64,000 nucleotides of DNA from UMGS1484 sp045593325. Lineage in GTDB: Bacteria > Bacillota > Clostridia > Oscillospirales > Acutalibacteraceae. The stretch is taken from positions 25,953 to 89,952 of the forward strand of contig JAZNWL010000049.1 of assembly GCA_045593325.1 (NCBI GenBank), read 5' to 3'. The translations under genes were made by a program, and so were the position numbers. The notes under the pieces were generated by a model. That model ran no database searches. It was not told where the DNA came from and saw only the letters and a program-made list of their open reading frames with translations. Positions 35,629 to 43,997 of this stretch are shown piece by piece (the stretch's first letter is position 1; each line of letters begins with the position of its first letter).

Positions 35629-36078
35629 TTACAGAGTATGCAGTAACATTTGTTTTAACAAATTGGCCCGTAAATAATCCCGAACCGTGATGGGTATTCC
35701 GCTGTAAATACGGTCCACCATGGCGGATGCCATGACGTCGGCAGTCTGGGCAGACAATACCCCTTGTTCTTTCAGGTTTCCGATGATGGCGCGGGCAGTG
35801 GGGTAGTCCATGGTGTCCCCAATGGAGTTCACCAGATGCATCACCGCTGAACCCGGGTCGATCTGCACACGGGTAATGCGGATATACCCGCCGCCTCCCC
35901 GTCGGCTTTCCACAATGTAGCCGTGTTCCGGGGTGAAACGGGAGGTGAGAACGTAGTTGATCTGACTGGGCACGCACCCTAAGGTTTCCGCCAATTCGTT
36001 ACGGCGAATTTCCGCTGTTCCGTTCTGACTGTTGAGTATTTCTAAAATCCGCCCTGCTACTAAATCGCTCATGCGCAT
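35629..36078 (-). CDS. ctsR: Transcriptional repressor CtsR
   Basis: A 149-residue repressor of class III heat-shock genes. The N-terminal winged helix has SDLVAGRILEILNSQNGTAE and ETLGCVPSQINYVLTSRFT. The glycine-rich wing ESRRGGGGYIRI carries the arginine that reads DNA and senses heat. The C-terminal dimer part follows. The first ATG is chosen since GGAAGG lies 11 bases before it; a second ATG two codons in is possible. Two CtsR boxes overlap its promoter, so it represses its own operon. Confidence 0.95.
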   Translation of the reverse strand: MRMSDLVAGRILEILNSQNGTAEIRRNELAETLGCVPSQINYVLTSRFTPEHGYIVESRRGGGGYIRITRVQIDPGSAVMHLVNSIGDTMDYPTARAIIGNLKEQGVLSAQTADVMASAMVDRIYSGIPITVRDYLRANLLKQMLLHTL

Positions 36079-36115
36079 GGAGAATTCATCCTTCCTTTTT
36101 TCTTCTTACAACTGC

Positions 36116-36144
36116 ATCATACCACAAAGATCAAATAAAGTCAA
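36116..36144 (-). promoter_or_regulatory. Promoter of the ctsR operon
   Basis: On the minus strand, TTGACT, 17-base spacer, TATGAT. The -35 element lies inside the tandem CtsR boxes, so bound CtsR would block RNA polymerase. Confidence 0.8.
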
Positions 36145-36161
36145 GGTCAAATAAAGTCAAA
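36128..36161 (-). promoter_or_regulatory. Tandem CtsR operator
   Basis: GGTCAAATAAAGTCAAA (36145-36161) is a full match to the known CtsR heptad-repeat operator. Directly beside it, AGATCAAATAAAGTCAA (36128-36144) is a second copy with one or two changes. The two boxes repeat every 17 bases. Confidence 0.92.
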
Positions 36162-36198
36162 ATTTTAAAATATTTTCAAAAAATTTACAACTGGATTG

Positions 36199-36227
36199 TT
36201 GTGTACCTGTTTGAAGTATGGTATAAT
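36199..36227 (+). promoter_or_regulatory. Promoter of the ruvCAB operon
   Basis: TTGTGT, 17-base spacer, TATAAT, 31 bases before the ruvC start codon. It is divergent to the ctsR promoter and separated from the CtsR boxes by about 37 bases. Confidence 0.7.
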
Positions 36228-36258
36228 ACATTGAATACTTATATAAGAGTGGGGTACT

Positions 36259-36747
36259 ATGCGCATTTTGGGAATTGACCCCGGCTACGCCATTGTAGGC
36301 TGGGGAGTAATTGAATATGCGGGAAATCATTTTCGCACCTTGGATTACGGTGCGGTAACCACTGCCGCAGGGGGCGAATTTATCGCCCGTCTGCAAACTA
36401 TATATGAAGACGTTTGCCGACTGTTAGACGCTGCCAAGCCGGATGCCATGGCCATTGAAAAATTGTTTTTCAATACCAATACCACCACTGCCATTATGGT
36501 GGCGGAGGCAAGGGGTTGCATTTTGCTGGCGGCACAGCAACGGGGGGTTCCTGTTTACGAGTATACGCCCTTGCAGGTGAAACAGGCCGTCACAGGCTAC
36601 GGCAGGGCAGAGAAAAAGCAGATTCAGGAAATGACCCGAATGTTATTGCATCTGGAAAAGATCCCCAAGCCTGACGATACGGCGGATGCCTTGGCCATTG
36701 CGGTTTGTCACGCCCACAGCGCAGGGTCGTTATTACACAGAAGATAA
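36259..36747 (+). CDS. ruvC: Crossover junction endodeoxyribonuclease RuvC
   Basis: A 162-residue Holliday junction resolvase. The catalytic acids are Asp7 in GIDPGYAIVGWG, Glu in MAIEKLFF, and the Asp residues in KPDDTADALAIAVCH. It cuts junctions held by the RuvA-RuvB branch-migration motor encoded by the next two genes. Spacing to ruvA is nine bases. Confidence 0.96.
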   Translation: MRILGIDPGYAIVGWGVIEYAGNHFRTLDYGAVTTAAGGEFIARLQTIYEDVCRLLDAAKPDAMAIEKLFFNTNTTTAIMVAEARGCILLAAQQRGVPVYEYTPLQVKQAVTGYGRAEKKQIQEMTRMLLHLEKIPKPDDTADALAIAVCHAHSAGSLLHRR

Positions 36748-36756
36748 GGTGTTTTT

Positions 36757-37362
36757 ATGTTTTATTCATTACAGGGCATTATAAAAGTAGCCCGTCCCGG
36801 TTTGGCGGTTGTGGACTGTCATGGGGTGGGGTATAAATGTTTTATTTCGGACACCACGTTGTCCTCTTTGCCTGCCATTGGGGGAGAAGGCTTTTTGTTC
36901 ACCTACCTGGCAGTGCGGGAAGACGCTATGGATCTATACGGATTTGCCACCGAAGAAGAACTGGACTTTTTCAAACTGTTGATCTCGGTTTCGGGCATCG
37001 GTCCCAAAGCCGCCATGGCAATTTTATCTCAATTTGCCCCCAACCAGTTGGCAGTGTGCATTGCCGCGGGGGATGCCAAAGCCATCACCAAAGCCCAAGG
37101 GGTGGGTGCTAAAACCGCCCAGCGGTTAGTGCTGGAACTGAAAGACAAAATGGGTGGCTTGGACTTAACCGCCGCCGCAACCCCCGAAGTGCAGGCAGTA
37201 AGTGCCGCTTCCGCCAATACCAATGCAGCAGACGCCGTGGAAGCGTTGGTTGCTTTTGGCTATTCTCGTTCGGAAGCCTCCCTGGCGGTTGGGCGGTTGG
37301 ATTCATCCCTTTCGGCGGAAGATCTGATTCGGGAAGGTCTGAAAGCCTTGGCGAAATTTTAA
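36757..37362 (+). CDS. ruvA: Holliday junction branch migration protein RuvA
   Basis: A 201-residue protein with the RuvA plan: an N-terminal OB fold (MFYSLQGIIKVARPGLAVVD), two helix-hairpin-helix motifs (LLISVSGIGPKAAMAILSQF and ITKAQGVGAKTAQRLVLEL), and a C-terminal helical domain (VEALVAFGYSRSEASLAVG) that contacts RuvB. It follows ruvC in the same operon. Confidence 0.96.
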   Translation: MFYSLQGIIKVARPGLAVVDCHGVGYKCFISDTTLSSLPAIGGEGFLFTYLAVREDAMDLYGFATEEELDFFKLLISVSGIGPKAAMAILSQFAPNQLAVCIAAGDAKAITKAQGVGAKTAQRLVLELKDKMGGLDLTAAATPEVQAVSAASANTNAADAVEALVAFGYSRSEASLAVGRLDSSLSAEDLIREGLKALAKF

Positions 37363-37375
37363 GGAGGGATAAGGG

Positions 37376-38422
37376 TTGTTTTTTGAAGAACATGATTTTG
37401 AAAATCGCATTGTAGCCCCTGAATACACCTCGGTGGACAGTGACCTGGAAACCTCTTTGCGGCCTCATTCCTTACAGGAATATATCGGTCAGGAAAAAGC
37501 AAAGGAAAACCTTTCCATTTACATTGAAGCGGCAAAAAGTCGTGGGGAGTCTTTGGACCACGTGTTGTTACACGGGCCTCCGGGATTGGGGAAAACCACC
37601 CTGTCCAATATCATTGCCAATGAAATGGGGGTCAACATTCGGGTAACCTCCGGCCCTGCCATTGAAAAGCAGGGGGATCTGGCGGCTATCCTCACCAACC
37701 TCAGCGAGGGGGACGTGTTGTTTATTGACGAAATTCACCGTCTTTCCCGCAGTGTGGAAGAAATTCTGTATCCCGCCATGGAAGATTTTTCGGTGGATAT
37801 TATGATTGGGAAAGGGCCTTCCGCCCGTTCCATTCGGTTGGATCTTCCCCATTTTACTTTGATTGGGGCAACCACCCGTTCGGGGCAGTTGACCGCACCT
37901 TTGCGGGACCGCTTTGGGGTCATCTTACGGTTGGAACTGTATACCCCTGAAGAACTTGCTAAAATTATTACCCGCTCGGCGGGGATCTTGAATATCGGCA
38001 TTGACGGGGAAGGGGCATTGGAAATTGCCTCCCGTTCCCGAGGAACTCCTCGTATTGCCAACCGCTTGCTCAAGCGGGTGCGGGACGTGGCTCAGGTGAA
38101 ATACGACGGGGTGATTACCCTGGAAGTGGCAAGGGATGCTCTTGCCCGCTTCGAAATTGACGAATTGGGGCTGGACGATTTTGACCGTCGCCTGCTTCAC
38201 ACCATGATCTCCCATTACAACGGCGGCCCCGTGGGGTTAGAAACCCTGGCGGCTTCCCTGGGGGAAGAAGCGGTGACCATTGAAGACGTTTGTGAACCCT
38301 ATTTAATGCAACTTGGTTTTTTGGCACGAACTGCCCGGGGTCGGGTGGTTACGGCTTTAGCATACGAACATCTGGGGCTGAAACCTGACGGAACAACACC
38401 CCAGCAACAACAACTTTTTTAA
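37376..38422 (+). CDS. ruvB: Holliday junction DNA helicase RuvB
   Basis: A 348-residue AAA+ motor. Walker A is GPPGLGKTTL, Walker B LFIDEIH, and sensor region GATTRSGQLTAPLRDRFG. A C-terminal winged helix has GLETLAASLGEEAVTIEDV. Translation begins at a TTG at 37376 after AAGGAGGGATAAGGG, since no ATG fits the usual N terminus. It is the third gene of the ruvCAB set, and glmM follows 20 bases later. Confidence 0.96.
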   Translation: MFFEEHDFENRIVAPEYTSVDSDLETSLRPHSLQEYIGQEKAKENLSIYIEAAKSRGESLDHVLLHGPPGLGKTTLSNIIANEMGVNIRVTSGPAIEKQGDLAAILTNLSEGDVLFIDEIHRLSRSVEEILYPAMEDFSVDIMIGKGPSARSIRLDLPHFTLIGATTRSGQLTAPLRDRFGVILRLELYTPEELAKIITRSAGILNIGIDGEGALEIASRSRGTPRIANRLLKRVRDVAQVKYDGVITLEVARDALARFEIDELGLDDFDRRLLHTMISHYNGGPVGLETLAASLGEEAVTIEDVCEPYLMQLGFLARTARGRVVTALAYEHLGLKPDGTTPQQQQLF

Positions 38423-38442
38423 AAGAAAAGGAGCATGTGATT

Positions 38443-39801
38443 ATGGCTCGGTTATTTGGTACAGACGGTGCAAGAGGCATCGCAAACGCAGATTTGAATT
38501 GTGAATTGGCAATGAATATCGGTCGGGCAGCTGCCTTGGTGTTGACCGAAGGAAAAGACAATGCCCGTCCCCGCATTTTGATTGGGTACGATACCCGCAT
38601 TTCCTCCAAAATGCTGGAAGCCGCCATGTCTGCAGGCATCTGCTCGGTTGGGGCAGACGTTTTGCAGGTTGGGGTGGTTCCCACGCCTGCCGTGGCATAT
38701 TTGGTAAAAGCCTACGGGGCAGATGCAGGGGTTATGATTTCTGCTTCTCACAATCCTTGTGAATATAACGGCATCAAACTGTTCAGCAATACAGGGTATA
38801 AATTGTCTGACGAATTGGAAGACAAAATTGAAGCCATTGTCAAAGCGGGAATTCCTGCTGAAAGCCTGCCCACAGGGGGTGGCATCGGTCATATCACCCT
38901 GCAACAAGGGGCGGTGGAAGATTACATTAAACATGTGGTGGCTTCCATTCCCGAATCGGTTCGGTTCGACGGCATGAAGGTTGCTCTGGACTGCGCCAAC
39001 GGTTCTTCCAGTGTTACCGCTGAAGCCATTTTCACCCGCTTGGGTGCTTCGGTACAGGTGATGAATGATACCCCCGACGGGGTGAATATCAACGATCGTT
39101 GCGGTTCCACCTATATGGAAGGCTTAATGGATTTTGTGAAAGAAAACAAGATGGATCTGGGCCTTGCTTTTGACGGGGACGCCGACCGTTGCCTGGCAGT
39201 GGATGCTGACGGGATGCTGGTGGACGGTGACCAGCTCATTGCTATTAACGCCCTGGATATGAAAGAACAAGGCACTCTTTCCAAAGATACCGCCGTGGTT
39301 ACGGTTATGACCAACATGGGCTTTTGGAAATTTGCCGAAGAAAACGGCATTACCGTTCGGAAAACCGCCGTGGGTGACCGTTACGTGCTGGAAGATATGC
39401 TGGCAGGTGACTACGTGATCGGCGGGGAACAATCGGGGCATATTATTTTTAAAGAATATGCCACCACAGGGGACGGTCAGTTGACAGGGGTGCAACTGAT
39501 GTCTGCCATGCGCCGGAAAGGGAAGACCTTAAAACGGTTGGCAGAAGTCATGAAGATCTATCCCCAAACTTTGAAAAATATCATGGTAACTCCTCAAGCC
39601 AAAGAAGCTTTTGGCACCGATGAAGGGGTACAAAATAAAATCAAAGAAATTGAAGAACGGTTGGGCAATACCGGGCGGGTGCTGGTTCGCCTTTCGGGAA
39701 CCGAACCCAAAATCCGGGTCATGCTGGAAGGGGAAGACCAACAGCTAATTGAAGCCTATGCCGATGAAATACTTTCTACCATAAAGGAACGATTGCTGTA
39801 A
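38443..39801 (+). CDS. glmM: Phosphoglucosamine mutase
   Basis: A 452-residue enzyme that converts glucosamine-6-phosphate to glucosamine-1-phosphate for peptidoglycan precursors. The phosphoserine loop is ISASHNPCEYNGIK, the magnesium loop AFDGDADRCL, the sugar-binding loop GGEQSGHIIF, and the phosphate-binding end RLSGTEPKIRVM. The ATG at 38443 is used, nine bases after AAAAGGAG; a GTG at 38437 is too close. The stop overlaps the methyltransferase start by one base (TAATG). Confidence 0.95.
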   Translation: MARLFGTDGARGIANADLNCELAMNIGRAAALVLTEGKDNARPRILIGYDTRISSKMLEAAMSAGICSVGADVLQVGVVPTPAVAYLVKAYGADAGVMISASHNPCEYNGIKLFSNTGYKLSDELEDKIEAIVKAGIPAESLPTGGGIGHITLQQGAVEDYIKHVVASIPESVRFDGMKVALDCANGSSSVTAEAIFTRLGASVQVMNDTPDGVNINDRCGSTYMEGLMDFVKENKMDLGLAFDGDADRCLAVDADGMLVDGDQLIAINALDMKEQGTLSKDTAVVTVMTNMGFWKFAEENGITVRKTAVGDRYVLEDMLAGDYVIGGEQSGHIIFKEYATTGDGQLTGVQLMSAMRRKGKTLKRLAEVMKIYPQTLKNIMVTPQAKEAFGTDEGVQNKIKEIEERLGNTGRVLVRLSGTEPKIRVMLEGEDQQLIEAYADEILSTIKERLL

Positions 39802-40664
39802 TGCGTGCAACAAACCATTGGAAAGATTATGAATTGTTAGATACTTCTGCCGGGGAACGGTTGGAGCGTTGGGGAAACATCATCCTCATTCGCCCCGACC
39901 CGCAGGTGATCTGGAATACCCCCAAAAAGCACCCCGGTTGGAAAACCGCCCACGCCCGTTATCATCGGAGCAAAACCGGGGGCGGCCATTGGGAATATTT
40001 GAAACCCATTCCTGAAGTGTGGCAAATCGGTTACGGGTATTTGAAATTCCAGTTAAAGCCCATGGGCTTTAAACACACAGGACTGTTTCCTGAACAAGCA
40101 GTGAACTGGGACTGGTGTGCCGACTACATCAAAAAAGCCGATAACCCCATGAAAGTGCTGAATTTGTTTGCCTATACGGGGGGTGCAACTCTTGCTTGCA
40201 GTCAGGCGGGAGCAACGGTGACCCACGTGGACGCCTCCAAAGGCATGGTGGCCTGGGCAAAGGAAAATGCCGTGGTGTCCGGCCTTGCTGACCGCCCCTT
40301 GCGGTGGCTGGTGGACGATTGCGTGAAATTCGTGAAACGGGAAATTCGTCGGGGGAATAAATATAACGGCATTATTCTGGACCCTCCCTCTTACGGCAGA
40401 GGCCCCGGGGGAGAAATCTGGCAGTTGGAAGAAAAACTGTATGATTTTCTGCTGGATTGCCGTGAAATTTTAGACCCCGAAAACGGATTTTTGGTGATCA
40501 ATTCTTACACCACAGGGCTTTCTCCTTCGGTGATGGGATACTTACTGGGAGAATTGCTGGTTCCTCGGTTTGGCGGAGAAGTCCTTAGCGACGAAATCGG
40601 GTTGACCGTTTCTCAGACCGGGCTGGTGCTTCCTTGCGGTGCCACTTCTATCTGGCATCGGTAA
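39801..40664 (+). CDS. SAM-dependent methyltransferase, RlmI-like
   Basis: A 287-residue class I methyltransferase. The SAM-binding motif I is VLNLFAYTGGATLACSQAG, the acidic strand is THVDASKGMVAWAKEN, and the catalytic-type loop is GIILDPPSYGRGPGGE. These resemble 23S rRNA cytosine methyltransferases of the COG1092 group, but the N-terminal PUA domain of RlmI is missing, so the substrate stays open. It is coupled to glmM by a one-base overlap. Confidence 0.82.
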   Translation: MRATNHWKDYELLDTSAGERLERWGNIILIRPDPQVIWNTPKKHPGWKTAHARYHRSKTGGGHWEYLKPIPEVWQIGYGYLKFQLKPMGFKHTGLFPEQAVNWDWCADYIKKADNPMKVLNLFAYTGGATLACSQAGATVTHVDASKGMVAWAKENAVVSGLADRPLRWLVDDCVKFVKREIRRGNKYNGIILDPPSYGRGPGGEIWQLEEKLYDFLLDCREILDPENGFLVINSYTTGLSPSVMGYLLGELLVPRFGGEVLSDEIGLTVSQTGLVLPCGATSIWHR

Positions 40665-40695
40665 TGCAAATGACCTTTATAAAGGTGTGAATCCA

Positions 40696-41538
40696 TTGAA
40701 GTCAATGATTGAACTTGAAAACGTATATTTTTCCTATCAAGTGGGGGATGAGGAACCGTCCATTCCCCTGTTTGAAGGACTTTCCCTGACCATTGAACAG
40801 GGAAGTTTTACGGCGATATTGGGTCATAACGGTTCGGGAAAATCTTCTCTGTCCCGTATGCTCAACGGCATGGCATTGCCCGATCAAGGGCGGGTGCTGG
40901 TGAAGGGGATGGACACTGCCGAAGAAAGCTTGCAGCTGGAAATCCGCAAAACCGTTGGGTTGGTGTTCCAGAATCCCGACAACCAGATCGTTTCTTCCAT
41001 TGTGGAGGAAGACGTGGCATTCGGCCCAGAAAATTTAGGCCTTGCCCCGGAAGAAATCCGCAAACGGGTGGATGACGCTTTGGCGGCGGTGGAGATGACC
41101 GAATATGCCACCCATTCCACCTCTCGCTTGTCAGGGGGGCAAAAACAACGAATTGCCATTGCGGGGATTCTGGCAATGAATCCCACCTGCCTGGTGCTGG
41201 ACGAACCCACTGCCATGCTGGACCCTAAAGGGCGCAAAGAGGTGCTTGCCACCCTTCACTGTCTGAATGAAGAAATGGGAATGACGGTGGTGCTGATTAC
41301 CCATTATATGGAAGAAGCCGCCCTGGCGGATCGCTGTATTGTAATGGAAAAAGGAAAAATTTTACTGGACGGCAAACCCTGTGAGGTATTTTCCAAACGG
41401 GACGTGCTGGAACAAACGGGACTCACCATGCCCATTGCCTGTAAAATGGCATACGCCCTGGCAGATGCAGGGGTATCCTTGGAAACCCTGCCCTTGACCG
41501 AACAGGACTGTGTACGGGAATTGGCAAAACTTTTGTAA
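40696..41538 (+). CDS. ecfA1: ECF transporter ATPase EcfA1
   Basis: A 280-residue ABC ATPase of the energy-coupling-factor vitamin importers. Walker A GHNGSGKSS, Q-loop FQNPDNQIV, signature LSGGQKQRIAIAG, Walker B CLVLDEPTAMLD. The start is most likely the TTG at 40696, eight bases after AAAGGTG; the ATG at 40705 is the alternative. It forms a heterodimer with EcfA2 (next gene) on EcfT. No substrate-binding S component is present nearby, as expected for a shared module. Confidence 0.92.
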   Translation: MKSMIELENVYFSYQVGDEEPSIPLFEGLSLTIEQGSFTAILGHNGSGKSSLSRMLNGMALPDQGRVLVKGMDTAEESLQLEIRKTVGLVFQNPDNQIVSSIVEEDVAFGPENLGLAPEEIRKRVDDALAAVEMTEYATHSTSRLSGGQKQRIAIAGILAMNPTCLVLDEPTAMLDPKGRKEVLATLHCLNEEMGMTVVLITHYMEEAALADRCIVMEKGKILLDGKPCEVFSKRDVLEQTGLTMPIACKMAYALADAGVSLETLPLTEQDCVRELAKLL

Positions 41539-41552
41539 AAAGGATTTTATTC

Positions 41553-42422
41553 ATGGCTGTATTAACTGCAAATCAACTGAATTTTATATATGGCGAAGGA
41601 ACCCCCTATGAAAAGGTGGCAGTGGCTGACGTAAGTTTTCAGGTGAACCAGGGAGAAATTCTGGGGATCATCGGGCATACCGGGTCGGGCAAATCCACCT
41701 TGATGCAACTGTTGGGGGGGTTGTTGCAACCCAAATCAGGGCAGGTGCTCATTGGTGGGGAAGACATTTGGCAAAACCCCAAAGAAGTGCGGAAATACCG
41801 TTTTCAGGTGGGTCTGGTGTTTCAATATCCTGAATATCAACTGTTTGACGAAACGGTGGAAAAGGATATTGGCTTTGGCCCCCGTAATATGGGTTGTTCT
41901 CCCGAAGAAATCAAAGAGCGGGTGCTTCGTGCCGCCGAAATGGTGGATTTGAAGGTGGCGCTTCTGGAAAAATCCCCCTTTGATTTGTCCGGGGGAGAAA
42001 AACGCCGTGCCGCCATTGCAGGGATTCTTGCCATGGAACCCAAAGTGTTGATTCTGGATGAGCCCACCGCAGGGTTAGACCCCAAAGGTCGGCAAACCAT
42101 TTTGGATATGATTCGTGCATACAATGAAAAAACAGGGGCAGCGGTGTTGTTTGTTTCCCATAACATGGAAGATGTTGCCGCCCTTTCTCATCGGGTAATG
42201 GTGATGAACGGTGCCAGACAGGTGCTGTTGGACACCCCCTCCAAAGTGTTTTCTCAAAGTGAACGATTAAAAGAAATGTCCCTGGACGTTCCCGCGGTTA
42301 CCCGTATTCTCCTGGGGCTGAAAGAACAAGGATACCCTGTTTCGGATGGAATCTATACCGTGGAAGCAGGGGTGGAGGAGATCCTCCGTTTAAAGAGGGC
42401 AGGTGAAGGTCATGCTGAATGA
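41553..42422 (+). CDS. ecfA2: ECF transporter ATPase EcfA2
   Basis: A 289-residue ABC ATPase and partner of EcfA1. Walker A GHTGSGKST, Q-loop FQYPEYQLF, signature LSGGEKRRAAIAG, Walker B VLILDEPTAGLD, switch His in FVSHNMED. Its end overlaps the start of ecfT by about 11 bases, giving coupled translation. Confidence 0.93.
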   Translation: MAVLTANQLNFIYGEGTPYEKVAVADVSFQVNQGEILGIIGHTGSGKSTLMQLLGGLLQPKSGQVLIGGEDIWQNPKEVRKYRFQVGLVFQYPEYQLFDETVEKDIGFGPRNMGCSPEEIKERVLRAAEMVDLKVALLEKSPFDLSGGEKRRAAIAGILAMEPKVLILDEPTAGLDPKGRQTILDMIRAYNEKTGAAVLFVSHNMEDVAALSHRVMVMNGARQVLLDTPSKVFSQSERLKEMSLDVPAVTRILLGLKEQGYPVSDGIYTVEAGVEEILRLKRAGEGHAE

Positions 42423-43254
42423 TATTACCTTTGGGCAGTATTATCCCGGGGAAAGTTTGATTCACCGCCTGGACCCTCGAATGAAATTGGTGTTGACCGT
42501 TGGCTTTATTGTGCTGGCATTTATGGCAAAAGTTGCGGTTTCTTTGTGGTTGGTGGCTTTCTTCCTGATTGTCATGATGCTTCTTTCAAAAATTCCTTTG
42601 AAGATGTATCTGAAAACTTTGAAACCTATCATCCCCATTGTGGTTTTGACCTCTATCATCAATGCCATTTACGTTACCGATGGGACTCCGTTGTTTTCTT
42701 TCTGGAAAATCACCGTTACTTCCGGCGGGGTGTTGACGGCAGTGTATATGTCTTCCAGAATTTGCCTGCTGATTTTGTGCAGTTCCATGCTGACCTATAC
42801 CACCACCCCCACCCAACTCACCGACGCCATTGAACGGCTGTTTTCCCCTTTGAAATACATCAAGTTGGACGTTCATTCCTTGGCAATGATGATGACCATT
42901 GCCCTGCGGTTTATCCCCACCTTGATTGAAGAAACTGAAAAAATCATGTCCGCCCAAAAGGCGCGGGGCGCCAATATGGAGAGCGGGGGACTGCTTAGCC
43001 GTGTGAAGGCGCTGATTCCCATTTTAATTCCTTTGTTGATCTCCTCTTTCCGCCGTGCGGCAGAGTTGGCAGATGCCATGGAATGTCGCTGTTACCACGG
43101 GGGCAAAGGCAGAACCCGTATGAAACAACTGAAACTGGGGGCTTTGGATTTCACCGGGCTGTTCCTGTTTGTGGTGATGATTACGGCTGTTGTTCTTTCC
43201 AACCGTTTTCTGTCGGGATTTTTATATACCCTGATTTTGGGTGGCGGAGTATGA
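42412..43254 (+). CDS. ecfT: ECF transporter transmembrane protein EcfT
   Basis: A 280-residue membrane protein with about five to six helices. The coupling helix carries the expected Ala-Arg-Gly motif in SAQKARGANMESGG. It joins the ATPase pair to interchangeable S components for vitamin or metal uptake. The ATG at 42412 is taken as start, with GTG 42403 possible. The stop shares bases with the truA start (ATGA). Confidence 0.92.
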   Translation: MLNDITFGQYYPGESLIHRLDPRMKLVLTVGFIVLAFMAKVAVSLWLVAFFLIVMMLLSKIPLKMYLKTLKPIIPIVVLTSIINAIYVTDGTPLFSFWKITVTSGGVLTAVYMSSRICLLILCSSMLTYTTTPTQLTDAIERLFSPLKYIKLDVHSLAMMMTIALRFIPTLIEETEKIMSAQKARGANMESGGLLSRVKALIPILIPLLISSFRRAAELADAMECRCYHGGKGRTRMKQLKLGALDFTGLFLFVVMITAVVLSNRFLSGFLYTLILGGGV

Positions 43255-43985
43255 GATATTTATTAACCCTTCGGTATCTGGGCACCAACTATCATGGCTG
43301 GCAGGTTCAGGAAAATGCCCTGGCGGTGCAACCTTTGATTCAGAATGCCTTAACTGAATTGTTTCCCCATCGCCCGGGGGTGACGGGATGCAGCCGAACC
43401 GACAGCGGTGTGCATGCCAATATGTATTGCTGTCATTTTGACAGTCCCTTGGAACGGGACCCTCACGGGGTGATCTGTTCTGCCAACCGCAATCTTCCCG
43501 ATGATATTGCGGTGACCCATTGTCGGGTGGTGGATGATGCGTTTCATGCCCGTTACAGTGTAAAAGCCAAGGAATATGAATACGTGATCTACAACGGCAA
43601 ATACCGTGACCCCATGTGGCACGGCAGAGCCTATTATTATCGTTTCCCTTTGGACGTGGAAAAAATGGATCTGGGTGCTCAGGCTTTTGTGGGGACCTAT
43701 GATTTTTCCTCTTTTTGTGCCGTGAATGCCAAGCCCGGGGATAAAACCAGAACAGTGTACCGGGCACAGGTGGAACGAAAGGGAGATTTGGTAATTTTTC
43801 GGGTGTGTGCTGACGGATTTCTGTATAACATGGTACGGATCATGATGGGCACGTTACTGCGAATCAGCCAGGGGAAGATCGATCCCTTGGATATTCCCCG
43901 TATTATTGAACAAAAGAATCGGGATGGCGCAGGACCCACAGCCCCTGCAGAAGGATTGTATTTAAACCAAGTTTTTTATGAGTAG
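43251..43985 (+). CDS. truA: tRNA pseudouridine(38-40) synthase TruA
   Basis: A 244-residue enzyme that makes pseudouridine in the tRNA anticodon arm. The catalytic Asp is in GCSRTDSGVHAN, with FMVRIMM-type stretch FLYNMVRIMMGTLL near the end. The start is the ATG at 43251 that overlaps the ecfT stop; the frame is open further back, but that part lies inside ecfT and is not TruA-like. The ecfA1-ecfA2-ecfT-truA order is common in Firmicutes, although there it usually follows ribosomal protein genes. Confidence 0.95.
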   Translation: MRYLLTLRYLGTNYHGWQVQENALAVQPLIQNALTELFPHRPGVTGCSRTDSGVHANMYCCHFDSPLERDPHGVICSANRNLPDDIAVTHCRVVDDAFHARYSVKAKEYEYVIYNGKYRDPMWHGRAYYYRFPLDVEKMDLGAQAFVGTYDFSSFCAVNAKPGDKTRTVYRAQVERKGDLVIFRVCADGFLYNMVRIMMGTLLRISQGKIDPLDIPRIIEQKNRDGAGPTAPAEGLYLNQVFYE

Positions 43986-43997
43986 GTTGATGTGATA

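Noticed and set aside
43083..43250. Upstream N-terminal extension of truA
   Set aside because: It lies in another frame within ecfT. TruA homology begins exactly at the ATG at 43251, which overlaps the ecfT stop.
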